A stretch of DNA of 64,000 nucleotides from Falsiroseomonas sp051433195 (GTDB taxonomy: Bacteria; Pseudomonadota; Alphaproteobacteria; Acetobacterales; Acetobacteraceae): NCBI RefSeq assembly GCF_051433195.1, contig NZ_JBHMFT010000001.1, forward strand, positions 124,001 through 188,000, in the 5' to 3' direction. Below, in pieces: positions 57,850-64,000 of the stretch (the first letter of the stretch is position 1; each line of letters starts with the position of its first letter). Under the pieces are notes generated by a model. The model made no database searches and was not told the origin of the DNA. It saw nothing but the letters and a program-made list of their open reading frames with translations. Made by a program: the position numbers and the translations under genes.

Positions 57850-58949
57850 TTGCGTGGGAGCCTTGCGCGGACGGGCGCATCCGGGTTCTGCGCGCGGTGG
57901 CGCAGCAGGTGGTCGGCCAGCACCAGGGCCAGCATGGCCTCGCCCACCGGGACGGCGCGGATGCCGACGCAGGGGTCGTGCCGGCCCTTGGTCAGCACCT
58001 CGACCTCCTGCCCGAAGCGGTCCACCGATTGGCGCGGCGTCAGGATGGAACTGGTCGGCTTCACCGCGAAGCGGGCCACGATGGGTTGCCCCGTGGAGAT
58101 GCCGCCGAGGATGCCGCCGGCGTGGTTGGAGGCGAACAGGACCTCGCCGCCCGGTCCCATCCGCATCTCGTCCGCATTGCCTTCGCCGGAAAGGGCGGCG
58201 GCGGCGAAGCCATCGCCGATCTCGACACCCTTGACGGCATTGATGCCCATCAGCGCCGCGGCCAGGTCCGCATCCAGCTTGCCATAGATCGGCGCGCCAA
58301 GGCCGGGCGGCACGCCTTCCGCCACCACTTCCACGATGGCGCCGAGGGAGGAGCCGGATTTGCGGGCGGCGGTCAGCCGCGCCTCCCACCGCGCGGCGGC
58401 GGCGGGGTCGGGGCAGAAGAAGGGGTTGTTGTCGACCTCGGCCCAGTCGAAGCTTTCGCGGTCGATGGCATCGCCGCCCATGTTCACCAGCGCGCCACGG
58501 ATGGTCACGCCTTCCAGCACGCGCCGCGCGATGGCGCCGGCGGCGACCCGCATCGCGGTCTCCCGCGCCGAGGAGCGGCCGCCGCCGCGATAGTCCCGCA
58601 CGCCGTATTTCAGCTCATAGGTCAGGTCGGCGTGGCCGGGGCGGAAGCGGTCCTTGATCTCGCCGTAGTCCTTGGACCGCTGGTCCGTGTTCTCGATGTG
58701 CAGCGCGATGGGGGTGCCGGTGGTGACGCCCTCGAAGGTGCCGGACAGGATGCGGACGGCATCCGCCTCCTGCCGCTGGGTCACGAATTTGGACTGCCCG
58801 GGGCGGCGGCGATCCAGGTACGGCTGGATATCGGCCTCGGTCAGCGCCAGGCGCGGCGGGCAGCCATCGACGACGCAGCCGATGGCGGCGCCGTGGGATT
58901 CGCCCCAGGTGGTGACGCGGAACAGGTGGCCGAAGGTGTTGTGGGACAT
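57846..58949 (-). CDS. aroC: Chorismate synthase
   Basis: A 367-residue enzyme that makes chorismate from EPSP in the last common step of aromatic biosynthesis. Signatures: GHLFRVTTWGESHGAAIGCV, RRRPGQSKFVTQRQE, GGGRSSARETAMRVAAGAIA, SNHAGGILGGISTGQPI and SVDRFGQEVEVLTKGRHDPC. Length is normal. It is a single gene, read convergently with the Crp/Fnr gene and upstream of fabI on the same strand. Confidence 0.98.
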   Translation of the reverse strand: MSHNTFGHLFRVTTWGESHGAAIGCVVDGCPPRLALTEADIQPYLDRRRPGQSKFVTQRQEADAVRILSGTFEGVTTGTPIALHIENTDQRSKDYGEIKDRFRPGHADLTYELKYGVRDYRGGGRSSARETAMRVAAGAIARRVLEGVTIRGALVNMGGDAIDRESFDWAEVDNNPFFCPDPAAAARWEARLTAARKSGSSLGAIVEVVAEGVPPGLGAPIYGKLDADLAAALMGINAVKGVEIGDGFAAAALSGEGNADEMRMGPGGEVLFASNHAGGILGGISTGQPIVARFAVKPTSSILTPRQSVDRFGQEVEVLTKGRHDPCVGIRAVPVGEAMLALVLADHLLRHRAQNPDAPVRARLPRN

Positions 58950-59004
58950 GGTGCGCCTCGCTTACCGCAATGTTCGGCGCGGCGCGAGGCACCCTCGTCC
59001 GGGG

Positions 59005-59853
59005 TCAGACCGTCGCGATATCCGGCGCATCCGGGTTCTTCATCCCCACGACGTGGTAGCCGCAATCCACGTGGTGGACTTCGCCCGTCACGCCGGAGGC
59101 GAGGTCGGACAGCAGGTACAGCCCGGCGCCGCCGACATCCTCGATGGTCACGTTGCGCTCGAGCGGCGCGTTGTACTGGTTCCACTTCAGGATGTAGCGG
59201 AAATCACCGATGCCGCTGGCCGCCAGCGTCTTGATCGGCCCGGCCGAGATCGCGTTGACCCGGATGCCGGAGCGGCCGAGGTCGGCCGCCATGTAGCGCA
59301 CGCTGGCCTCCAGCGCCGCCTTGGCCACGCCCATGACGTTGTAGTGCGGCGTCACGCGTTCCGCACCCAGGTAGGACATGGTGAGCAGGCTGCCGCCCGG
59401 CTTCATCAGCGGCACCGCGCGCTGCGCCACGGAGACGAAGGAGTACACTGAAATATCCATCGCCTGCAGGAAGGCCGGCCGCGGCGTGTCCATGTAGCGT
59501 CCGCGCAGGAACTGCTTGTCGGCGAAGCCGATCGCATGGACCACAAAGTCCAGGCCACCCCATTCCTGGCCCAGCCTGGCGAAGACCGCATCGACGCTGG
59601 CATCGTCCGTCACGTCGCAGGGCAGCACATGCTGGCTGCCGATGCTCTCGGCCAGCGGGCGCACCCGGCGCTCCAGCGCCTCCCCCTGGTAGGTGAAGGC
59701 GATCTCGGCGCCCTGGGCGGCCAGATGGCGGGCGATGCCCCAGGCGATCGAGCGGTCATTCGCCACGCCCATGATGACGCCGCGCTTCCCCGCCATCAGC
59801 GTGCCGGTGGGCACCCCTGTGCTGGCGGGTTCGGACGTGACGTCATCTGGCAT
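59005..59853 (-). CDS. fabI: Enoyl-ACP reductase (NADH), FabI
   Basis: A 282-residue SDR. N-terminal GKRGVIMGVANDRSIAWGIA, the catalytic Tyr-x6-Lys in YNVMGVAKAALEASVRYMAA, GPIKTLAASGIGDF and the C-terminal GEVHHVDCGYHVVGM. FabI reduces enoyl-ACP in each elongation round. Start 59853 begins with a 25-residue leader before the fold (MPDDVTSEPASTGVPTGTLM), longer than usual, so an internal ATG (MAGKRG) is an alternative. Divergent to pdxH, 118 bp between starts. Confidence 0.95.
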   Translation of the reverse strand: MPDDVTSEPASTGVPTGTLMAGKRGVIMGVANDRSIAWGIARHLAAQGAEIAFTYQGEALERRVRPLAESIGSQHVLPCDVTDDASVDAVFARLGQEWGGLDFVVHAIGFADKQFLRGRYMDTPRPAFLQAMDISVYSFVSVAQRAVPLMKPGGSLLTMSYLGAERVTPHYNVMGVAKAALEASVRYMAADLGRSGIRVNAISAGPIKTLAASGIGDFRYILKWNQYNAPLERNVTIEDVGGAGLYLLSDLASGVTGEVHHVDCGYHVVGMKNPDAPDIATV

Positions 59854-59971
59854 GGGGAAGGGGCCTCGGCGCCTGGTTGCGATGGGCTTCCGGTGGTGGC
59901 ACATGCCCTTGCCACGGGCAAGGGGCCTCTCACCTGTCGGCCTCCCACCGGCCGCCAGCAGGAGACGCGCC

Positions 59972-60562
59972 TTGGATACCCCGACGCAGGACGACCCCAT
60001 CGCCGTCTTCGAGGATTGGATGGCGGAAGCCGCGAAGTCCGAGCCGAACGACCCGAACGCCGTCTGCCTGGCCACCGCCACGCCGGAGGGGCGTCCTTCC
60101 GCCCGCATGGTGCTGCTGAAGGGCGTCGATGCGGAAGGCTTCGTCTTCTACACCAACCTCGAAAGCCGCAAGGGCGGCGAGCTGGCTGCCAACCCCTTTG
60201 CCGCGCTGTGCTTCCACTGGAAAACCCTGCAACGCTCGGTGCGCGTCGAGGGGCGCGTGGAACAGGTCCCGGACGCGGAGGCGGATGCCTACTACGCCTC
60301 CCGCGCCCGCGGGTCGCGCATCGGCGCCTGGGCCAGCCGGCAGTCCCGCCCGCTGGAAAGCCGCTTCGCGCTGGAGAAGGCGGTGGCGGAACAGACGCTG
60401 CGCTTCGGCCTGGGCGAAATTCCGCGCCCCTCGCACTGGTCCGGCTTCCGGCTGCGGCCGGACCGCATGGAGTTGTGGCGGGACATGCCGTTCCGGTTGC
60501 ACGAGCGCCGCGTCTTCCACCGCCATGGCGATGGCTGGACGCTGGAGATGCTCTACCCGTGA
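59972..60562 (+). CDS. pdxH: Pyridoxamine 5'-phosphate oxidase
   Basis: A 196-residue FMN enzyme making PLP. Motifs: NAVCLATATPEGRPSARMVL, LKGVDAEGFVFYTNLESRKG, FALCFHWKTLQ-like ALCFHWKTLQRSVRVEG, ASRQSRPLESR and the C-terminal WSGFRLRPDRMELW. TTG at 59972 with AGGAG eight bases upstream is the start; no ATG or GTG gives a full-length protein. The stop overlaps the GTG of the kinase-fusion gene by four bases. Confidence 0.95.
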   Translation: MDTPTQDDPIAVFEDWMAEAAKSEPNDPNAVCLATATPEGRPSARMVLLKGVDAEGFVFYTNLESRKGGELAANPFAALCFHWKTLQRSVRVEGRVEQVPDAEADAYYASRARGSRIGAWASRQSRPLESRFALEKAVAEQTLRFGLGEIPRPSHWSGFRLRPDRMELWRDMPFRLHERRVFHRHGDGWTLEMLYP

Positions 60563-62040
60563 TCCCGCCCGGACAGGCGGACGCGGCGACCCTGCTGCGG
60601 CGCCTGGCTGGCGCTGACCCGGTGGAGACGCATATCTCGGCCGTCTTCATCGGGCCGGACACGGTGTGGAAGCTGAAGAAGGCGGTGCGCCTCGGCTTTC
60701 TCGATTTCTCCGAACTGGCGGCGCGGGAGCATTTCTGCCGCCGTGAGCTGGCGCTGAACCAGCCGCACGCGCCGGGCCTGTACCGCGACGTGGTGCCTGT
60801 CACGCGCCAGGAGGGCGGCGACCTGGCACTCGATGGCGGTGGCGAGAAGGTGGATTGGGTGCTGCGCATGGCGCCCGTCCCGCCCGGCGATTTCCTCGAC
60901 GTCATCGCCCGGCGCGGCGGGCTGACGCCGGCGCTGCTGGATGCCGCCGCCGATGCCGTGGTGGCGCTGCACCAGGCCGCCGCGCCGGCGCCACGCGATT
61001 TCGACGCGCCGGCCGCCGCCGGCCGCGTGCTCGCGGGCAACATCCGGGACTGCCGCGCGACCGGGCTGCCGGAGCCGGAGGTCGCCGAACTTGGCGCCGC
61101 GATGCAGACGCGGCTGGCGGCGCTGGCGCCGCACCTCGCGGCCCGTGCCGCCGCGGGCTGCGTGCGCCGCTGCCATGGCGACCTGCACCTCGGCAACCTG
61201 TGCCTTTGGGAGGGCCGGCCGACGCCCTTCGATGCGCTGGAATTCGACGAGGCGCTGGCCACCACGGATACCGGCTACGACCTCGCCTTCCTGCTGATGG
61301 ATCTGTGCCAGTTCGGCCAGCGCGCGTCCGCGAACCGGGTGATGAACCGCTATCTGGCCCGCACCGGCGATTTCGGGCTGCTGCCGGCGCTCGGCTTCTG
61401 GATGGCGCTGCGGGCGATGGTGCGCGCGCATGTCGAGGCACGGCGCGGCGGCGACGGGCATCGCTACCTGGTCGCGGCGCGGGACTTCCTGCGCCCGGTG
61501 GCGCCGCGGCTGGTCGCGGTGGGCGGGTTGCAGGGCACCGGCAAGACCGTGCTGGCGCGCGATTTGGCGCCCGATCTCGGCGTGGCGCCCGGCGCGCTGC
61601 ACCTGCGGACGGATGAGACGCGCAAGCGCCGCGCCGGCGTGGCGCCGGAAGCGCGCCTGCCCGCCGCTGCCTACGCCTCGCCGGAAAGCCAGGCGGTGCA
61701 TGCGGAGATCTACACCGTGGCGCGGCAGGCTTTGGCCGCCGGGCATTCCGTGGTGCTCGACGCCGTGTTCCTGGACCCGGCGCAGCGCCGGGCGGCGGAG
61801 GATGCGGCGCGCCCGCAACCCTTCACCGGCCTGTGGCTGGCCGCGCCGATGGACCTGCTGCGCCGCCGCGTCGCCGCCCGCACGGCCGAGGGACGCGATG
61901 CCTCCGACGCCACGGTGGAGGTGCTGGAACGGGCGGCGACCGCCGATCCGGGCGCGATCACCTGGACGATCCTGGATGCCACGGACGCTTTCGATGCCGC
62001 GCGGGCCACACTGGCCTTGCGCCCCCGGAATAGGGCATAA
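60559..62040 (+). CDS. Aminoglycoside-phosphotransferase-like protein fused to an AAA/P-loop kinase
   Basis: A 493-residue two-domain protein. N-terminal APH-like kinase fold: WKLKKAVRLGFLDF, CHGDLHLGNLCLW (about residue 206), FDEALATTDTGYDLAF. C-terminal P-loop domain: VAVGGLQGTGKTVLARDLA (about 320), TDETRKRRAGV and VVLDAVFLDPAQRRAAEDAA, as in small nucleoside/gluconate-type kinases. Such fusions exist in many proteobacteria as uncharacterised proteins. Coupling to pdxH by the GTGA overlap is consistent but does not define a role. Resistance is not implied by the fold. Confidence 0.82.
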   Translation: MIPPGQADAATLLRRLAGADPVETHISAVFIGPDTVWKLKKAVRLGFLDFSELAAREHFCRRELALNQPHAPGLYRDVVPVTRQEGGDLALDGGGEKVDWVLRMAPVPPGDFLDVIARRGGLTPALLDAAADAVVALHQAAAPAPRDFDAPAAAGRVLAGNIRDCRATGLPEPEVAELGAAMQTRLAALAPHLAARAAAGCVRRCHGDLHLGNLCLWEGRPTPFDALEFDEALATTDTGYDLAFLLMDLCQFGQRASANRVMNRYLARTGDFGLLPALGFWMALRAMVRAHVEARRGGDGHRYLVAARDFLRPVAPRLVAVGGLQGTGKTVLARDLAPDLGVAPGALHLRTDETRKRRAGVAPEARLPAAAYASPESQAVHAEIYTVARQALAAGHSVVLDAVFLDPAQRRAAEDAARPQPFTGLWLAAPMDLLRRRVAARTAEGRDASDATVEVLERAATADPGAITWTILDATDAFDAARATLALRPRNRA

Positions 62041-62086
62041 AGGCGTCGGGAAGGCTTTGAGACCAACTGGATAAAGGAGAGGCGCG

Positions 62087-62965
62087 ATGGCCTATCGACG
62101 CCTGTTGCTGCCGCTGACCGGAACCGCCGCCGGCGAGGCCGCCCTCGCCACCGCGCTGAAGGTGGCCAGGATCTGGAGCGCGCACCTGCACTGCCTGCAT
62201 GTCCGCGTCGATGCGCGCGATGTCGCGCCGCTGGCCGGCGAAGGCCTGTCGGGCGCGATGATCGAGGAGATGATGGCCGCGACCGAACGCGAAAGCGGCG
62301 AACGCGCCGGCCGCGTCCGCGCGCTGTTCGAGCGGTTCACCGCGACGCATGGCGACCTCACCATGGCGTCGAACCCGGACACCGCGCTGAAGGTGCCGGG
62401 CGTCACCCTGTCCTTCGAATCGATCGCGGGCCGGGAGGAGGATGTGGTGGCGCAGCAGTCGCGCCTCTACGACATGGCGGTGGTGCCGCATCCGGAGGCG
62501 GATGAGGATGTCTCCTCCTCCGACGCGCTGCATGCCGTGCTGTTCGATTCGGGGCGCCCGGTGCTGATCGCGCCGCGCGTGGCGCCGGATGTGATGGGCA
62601 AGCGCATCTGCATCGCCTGGAACGGCAGCGCCGAAAGCGCCGCCGCGGTTGCCGCCGCATTGCCCTGGCTGCACCAGGCGGAGGCCGTGCGCATCCTGCA
62701 TTCCGAGGACTACCAGCGCCGCGGCCCCTCCGCCGACGGGATCCGCGCCTATCTGCGCTGGCACGAGATCGAGGCCGAGACGGTGGCCTTCAAGTCGCAG
62801 ACGCGGGAAGTCGGCGCCGGGCTGCTGGGCGCGGCGCGCGACTTCGGCGCGGATCTGATGTGCCAGGGCGCCTACAGCCATTCGCGGCTGCGGCAGTTGA
62901 TCCTGGGCGGCGTGACGCGGCACGTGCTGGAGAATTCGGAAATCCCGATCCTGATGTGCCGCTGA
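62087..62965 (+). CDS. Universal stress protein, tandem UspA domains
   Basis: A 292-residue protein with two Usp halves (residues 1-about 145 and about 150-292). The C-terminal half has the ATP-binding GAYSHSRLRQLILGGVTRHV loop and the first half the usual AYRRLLLPLTGTAAGEAALA start, but with no clear G-x2-G-x9-G motif. Well supplied with AAAGGAG before the ATG. Tandem Usp proteins bind ATP or other ligands under stress. It follows the kinase fusion by 46 bases and may be co-transcribed. Confidence 0.87.
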   Translation: MAYRRLLLPLTGTAAGEAALATALKVARIWSAHLHCLHVRVDARDVAPLAGEGLSGAMIEEMMAATERESGERAGRVRALFERFTATHGDLTMASNPDTALKVPGVTLSFESIAGREEDVVAQQSRLYDMAVVPHPEADEDVSSSDALHAVLFDSGRPVLIAPRVAPDVMGKRICIAWNGSAESAAAVAAALPWLHQAEAVRILHSEDYQRRGPSADGIRAYLRWHEIEAETVAFKSQTREVGAGLLGAARDFGADLMCQGAYSHSRLRQLILGGVTRHVLENSEIPILMCR

Positions 62966-62972
62966 GCGGCGC

Positions 62973-63455
62973 CTAGGCGCACTTCTCCACCGCCGTCAGC
63001 AGGCAACCCGGCCGCGCCGTGTGGATGTTGACGTGGCGCGTGCGCGGGTCCGCCAGCGCCCGCGCCAGCGGCGCCGCCACCGCTTCGCCCTCGACCACCT
63101 GGCCGAGGTCGTAGAGGCACAGATCCTCGGCGTCATAGGCGCGGACGGAAACCAGGCCGTTCGCCAGCACGATCGGCGCGACCTCGCCCTCCGCCGCGAA
63201 GCGCGTGCAATCGGCAGCCTCGGCGTGCAGGAAGATCGGGCTCGGCGTCCAGTAGACGCCCTGCGGCCGCGGCAGGTCGTAGCTGCCCAGCAGCATGGTC
63301 TCGCCGGCCTGCCCGAGCCGCAGGCAGTGGCGGCAGGGGAAGCCGGGGCCGTCCACCCTGCGGCGCAGCAGCGCGTTGCCGCGGTCGTCGCGGCCTGTTT
63401 CGCGCCAGCGTGTCGCGGTCTCGGTGGGGATGGGCAGGCAGCGGAAGCGGGTCAT
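62973..63455 (-). CDS. DUF1203 protein
   Basis: A 160-residue protein of the DUF1203 family: MTRFRCLPIPTETATRWRET, FPCRHCLRLGQAGETMLLGS, VYWTPSPIFLHAEAADC, VSVRAYDAEDLCLYDLG. A conserved CxxC (PCRHC) may bind a metal. Function unknown. ATG at 63455 gives the family length. It is divergent from the pirin gene and converges with the Usp gene (7-base gap). Confidence 0.82.
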   Translation of the reverse strand: MTRFRCLPIPTETATRWRETGRDDRGNALLRRRVDGPGFPCRHCLRLGQAGETMLLGSYDLPRPQGVYWTPSPIFLHAEAADCTRFAAEGEVAPIVLANGLVSVRAYDAEDLCLYDLGQVVEGEAVAAPLARALADPRTRHVNIHTARPGCLLTAVEKCA

Positions 63456-63530
63456 GGCGTGGGCTCCTTCGGACACCGGGGATGCCCGGACTGCGCAACG
63501 CCGCGCCATCCGGCCGGTGCGCCGGCTCGC

Positions 63531-63547
63531 CATTCATCGGCTGAATG
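63531..63547. promoter_or_regulatory. Dyad between the DUF1203 and pirin genes
   Basis: CATTCA-TCGGC-TGAATG is a perfect 6-bp-arm inverted repeat in the 200-bp divergent intergenic region. It could be an operator shared by the two genes. No known regulator motif is recognised. Confidence 0.3.
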
Positions 63548-63655
63548 AGGCCGATCGGAACGCCACCGCTGCAAGCCGGCGGCCGATCCCCTATCTCACC
63601 GCCCGACAGACAGCGGCCCCGGCGCATCGCCCCGGCCCAGCGGGAGACCCTTCCG

Positions 63656-64000
63656 ATGATCGACGTACGACCCTTCGCCACCCTCGGCGGCGCCAACCAT
63701 GGTTGGCTCAACGCGAAGCATCACTTCTCCTTCGCGAACTACCACGACCCGAAGCGCATGAGCTGGGGCAAGCTGCGCGTCTGGAACGACGACGAGATCG
63801 CCGCCGGCACCGGCTTCGACGCGCATCCGCACCGCGACATGGAGATCATCACCTATGTCCGGGAAGGTGCGATCACCCACAAGGACAACCTCGGCAACGA
63901 GGGCCGCACCGCGGCGGGCGACGTGCAGATCATGTCCGCCGGCACCGGCGTGGTGCATGCGGAATACAACCTGGAGCCCGAGACGACGAAGATCTTCCAG
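63656..64000 (+). CDS. Pirin family protein, 3' end outside the window
   Basis: The first 115 codons of a pirin (bicupin) protein: IDVRPFATLGGANHGWLNAK, HHFSFANYHDPKRMSWGKLR, VWNDDEIAAGTGFDAHPHRD and MEIITYVREGAITHKDNLGN, which is the metal-binding HxH...E/H region of YhaK-type pirins. GTAAGDV-like RTAAGDVQIMSAGTGVVHAE follows. YhaK-like pirins are quercetinase-like or redox sensors. ATG at 63656. The frame runs off the end of the window. Confidence 0.93.
   Translation, partial: MIDVRPFATLGGANHGWLNAKHHFSFANYHDPKRMSWGKLRVWNDDEIAAGTGFDAHPHRDMEIITYVREGAITHKDNLGNEGRTAAGDVQIMSAGTGVVHAEYNLEPETTKIFQ

Noticed and set aside
60559..62040. Aminoglycoside resistance gene
   Set aside because: The APH-like fold is fused to a P-loop kinase and coupled to pdxH; this family is chromosomal and not known to confer resistance.
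1..64000. CRISPR array, integrase, prophage or transposase
   Set aside because: No regularly spaced repeats, recombinase motif or phage genes are visible; most genes are housekeeping or envelope functions.

Overview
The window is a very GC-rich chromosomal segment with tightly packed, often overlapping genes. It most resembles an alphaproteobacterium of the Acetobacteraceae (Roseomonas-like). This is inferred from gene content: an acpXL-type very-long-chain fatty acid cluster for lipid A, a NepR-like general stress regulator, an alphaproteobacterial flagellar operon (fliF-G-H-N, flbD-like, flhA-F-G), the sulfite dehydrogenase SoeABC, and four orphan Bug-type periplasmic receptors. No taxonomic marker such as rRNA is present. 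I see no prophage, integrase, CRISPR array or transposase; the accessory content is one VapBC toxin-antitoxin pair and a few short intergenic repeats.

Layout. 1-4.75 kb: end of pmbA/tldE, vapBC, an orphan family-5 substrate-binding protein and a Tim44-like membrane protein. 4.9-8.9 kb: translation operon rplY-pth-(unknown)-ychF-THUMP methyltransferase. 8.9-14.0 kb, minus strand: acpXL-fabZ-fabF2-fabF1-adh-lpxXL, which builds and transfers a very long acyl chain to lipid A; FabF2 has lost all three ketosynthase catalytic residues. 14.2-17.4 kb: a class III aminotransferase, a GlcD-type FAD oxidase, tRNA-Leu(CAA) and a cupin. 17.5-19.7 kb: trehalose genes otsB-otsA. 19.8-21.1 kb: tandem ExoD-like membrane proteins. 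21.4-31.3 kb: four Bug receptors interspersed with PLP, VWA-like, 6-phosphogluconate dehydrogenase, ferric-reductase-like and M24 peptidase genes, plus a 28-residue membrane peptide. 31.3-33.3 kb: fhs between two copies of a GC-rich repeat. 33.3-36.9 kb: nepR-like gene, an SGNH/OpgC pair and a TPR-methyltransferase.

36.8-45.7 kb, minus strand: eight-gene flagellar operon with start/stop overlaps at most junctions. A 196-bp hairpin-rich element with terminal inverted repeats lies upstream of fliF. 46-49 kb: GNAT-Nudix pair, then a YHS protein-ECF sigma-NrsF unit. 49.1-57.8 kb: second FAD oxidase, an unknown 398-residue protein, soeABC, an LTxxQ periplasmic protein and a divergent Crp/Fnr regulator. 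57.8-64 kb: aroC, fabI, pdxH with a phosphotransferase/AAA kinase fusion, a tandem universal stress protein, a DUF1203 protein and the start of a pirin gene.

How the genes fit together. Envelope functions recur (lipid A acylation, OpgC/SGNH, ExoD, FabI, periplasmic receptors), with stress physiology alongside (trehalose, NepR, ECF/NrsF, universal stress protein) and respiratory sulfite oxidation. Functions are assigned by reading motifs; no database search was run.
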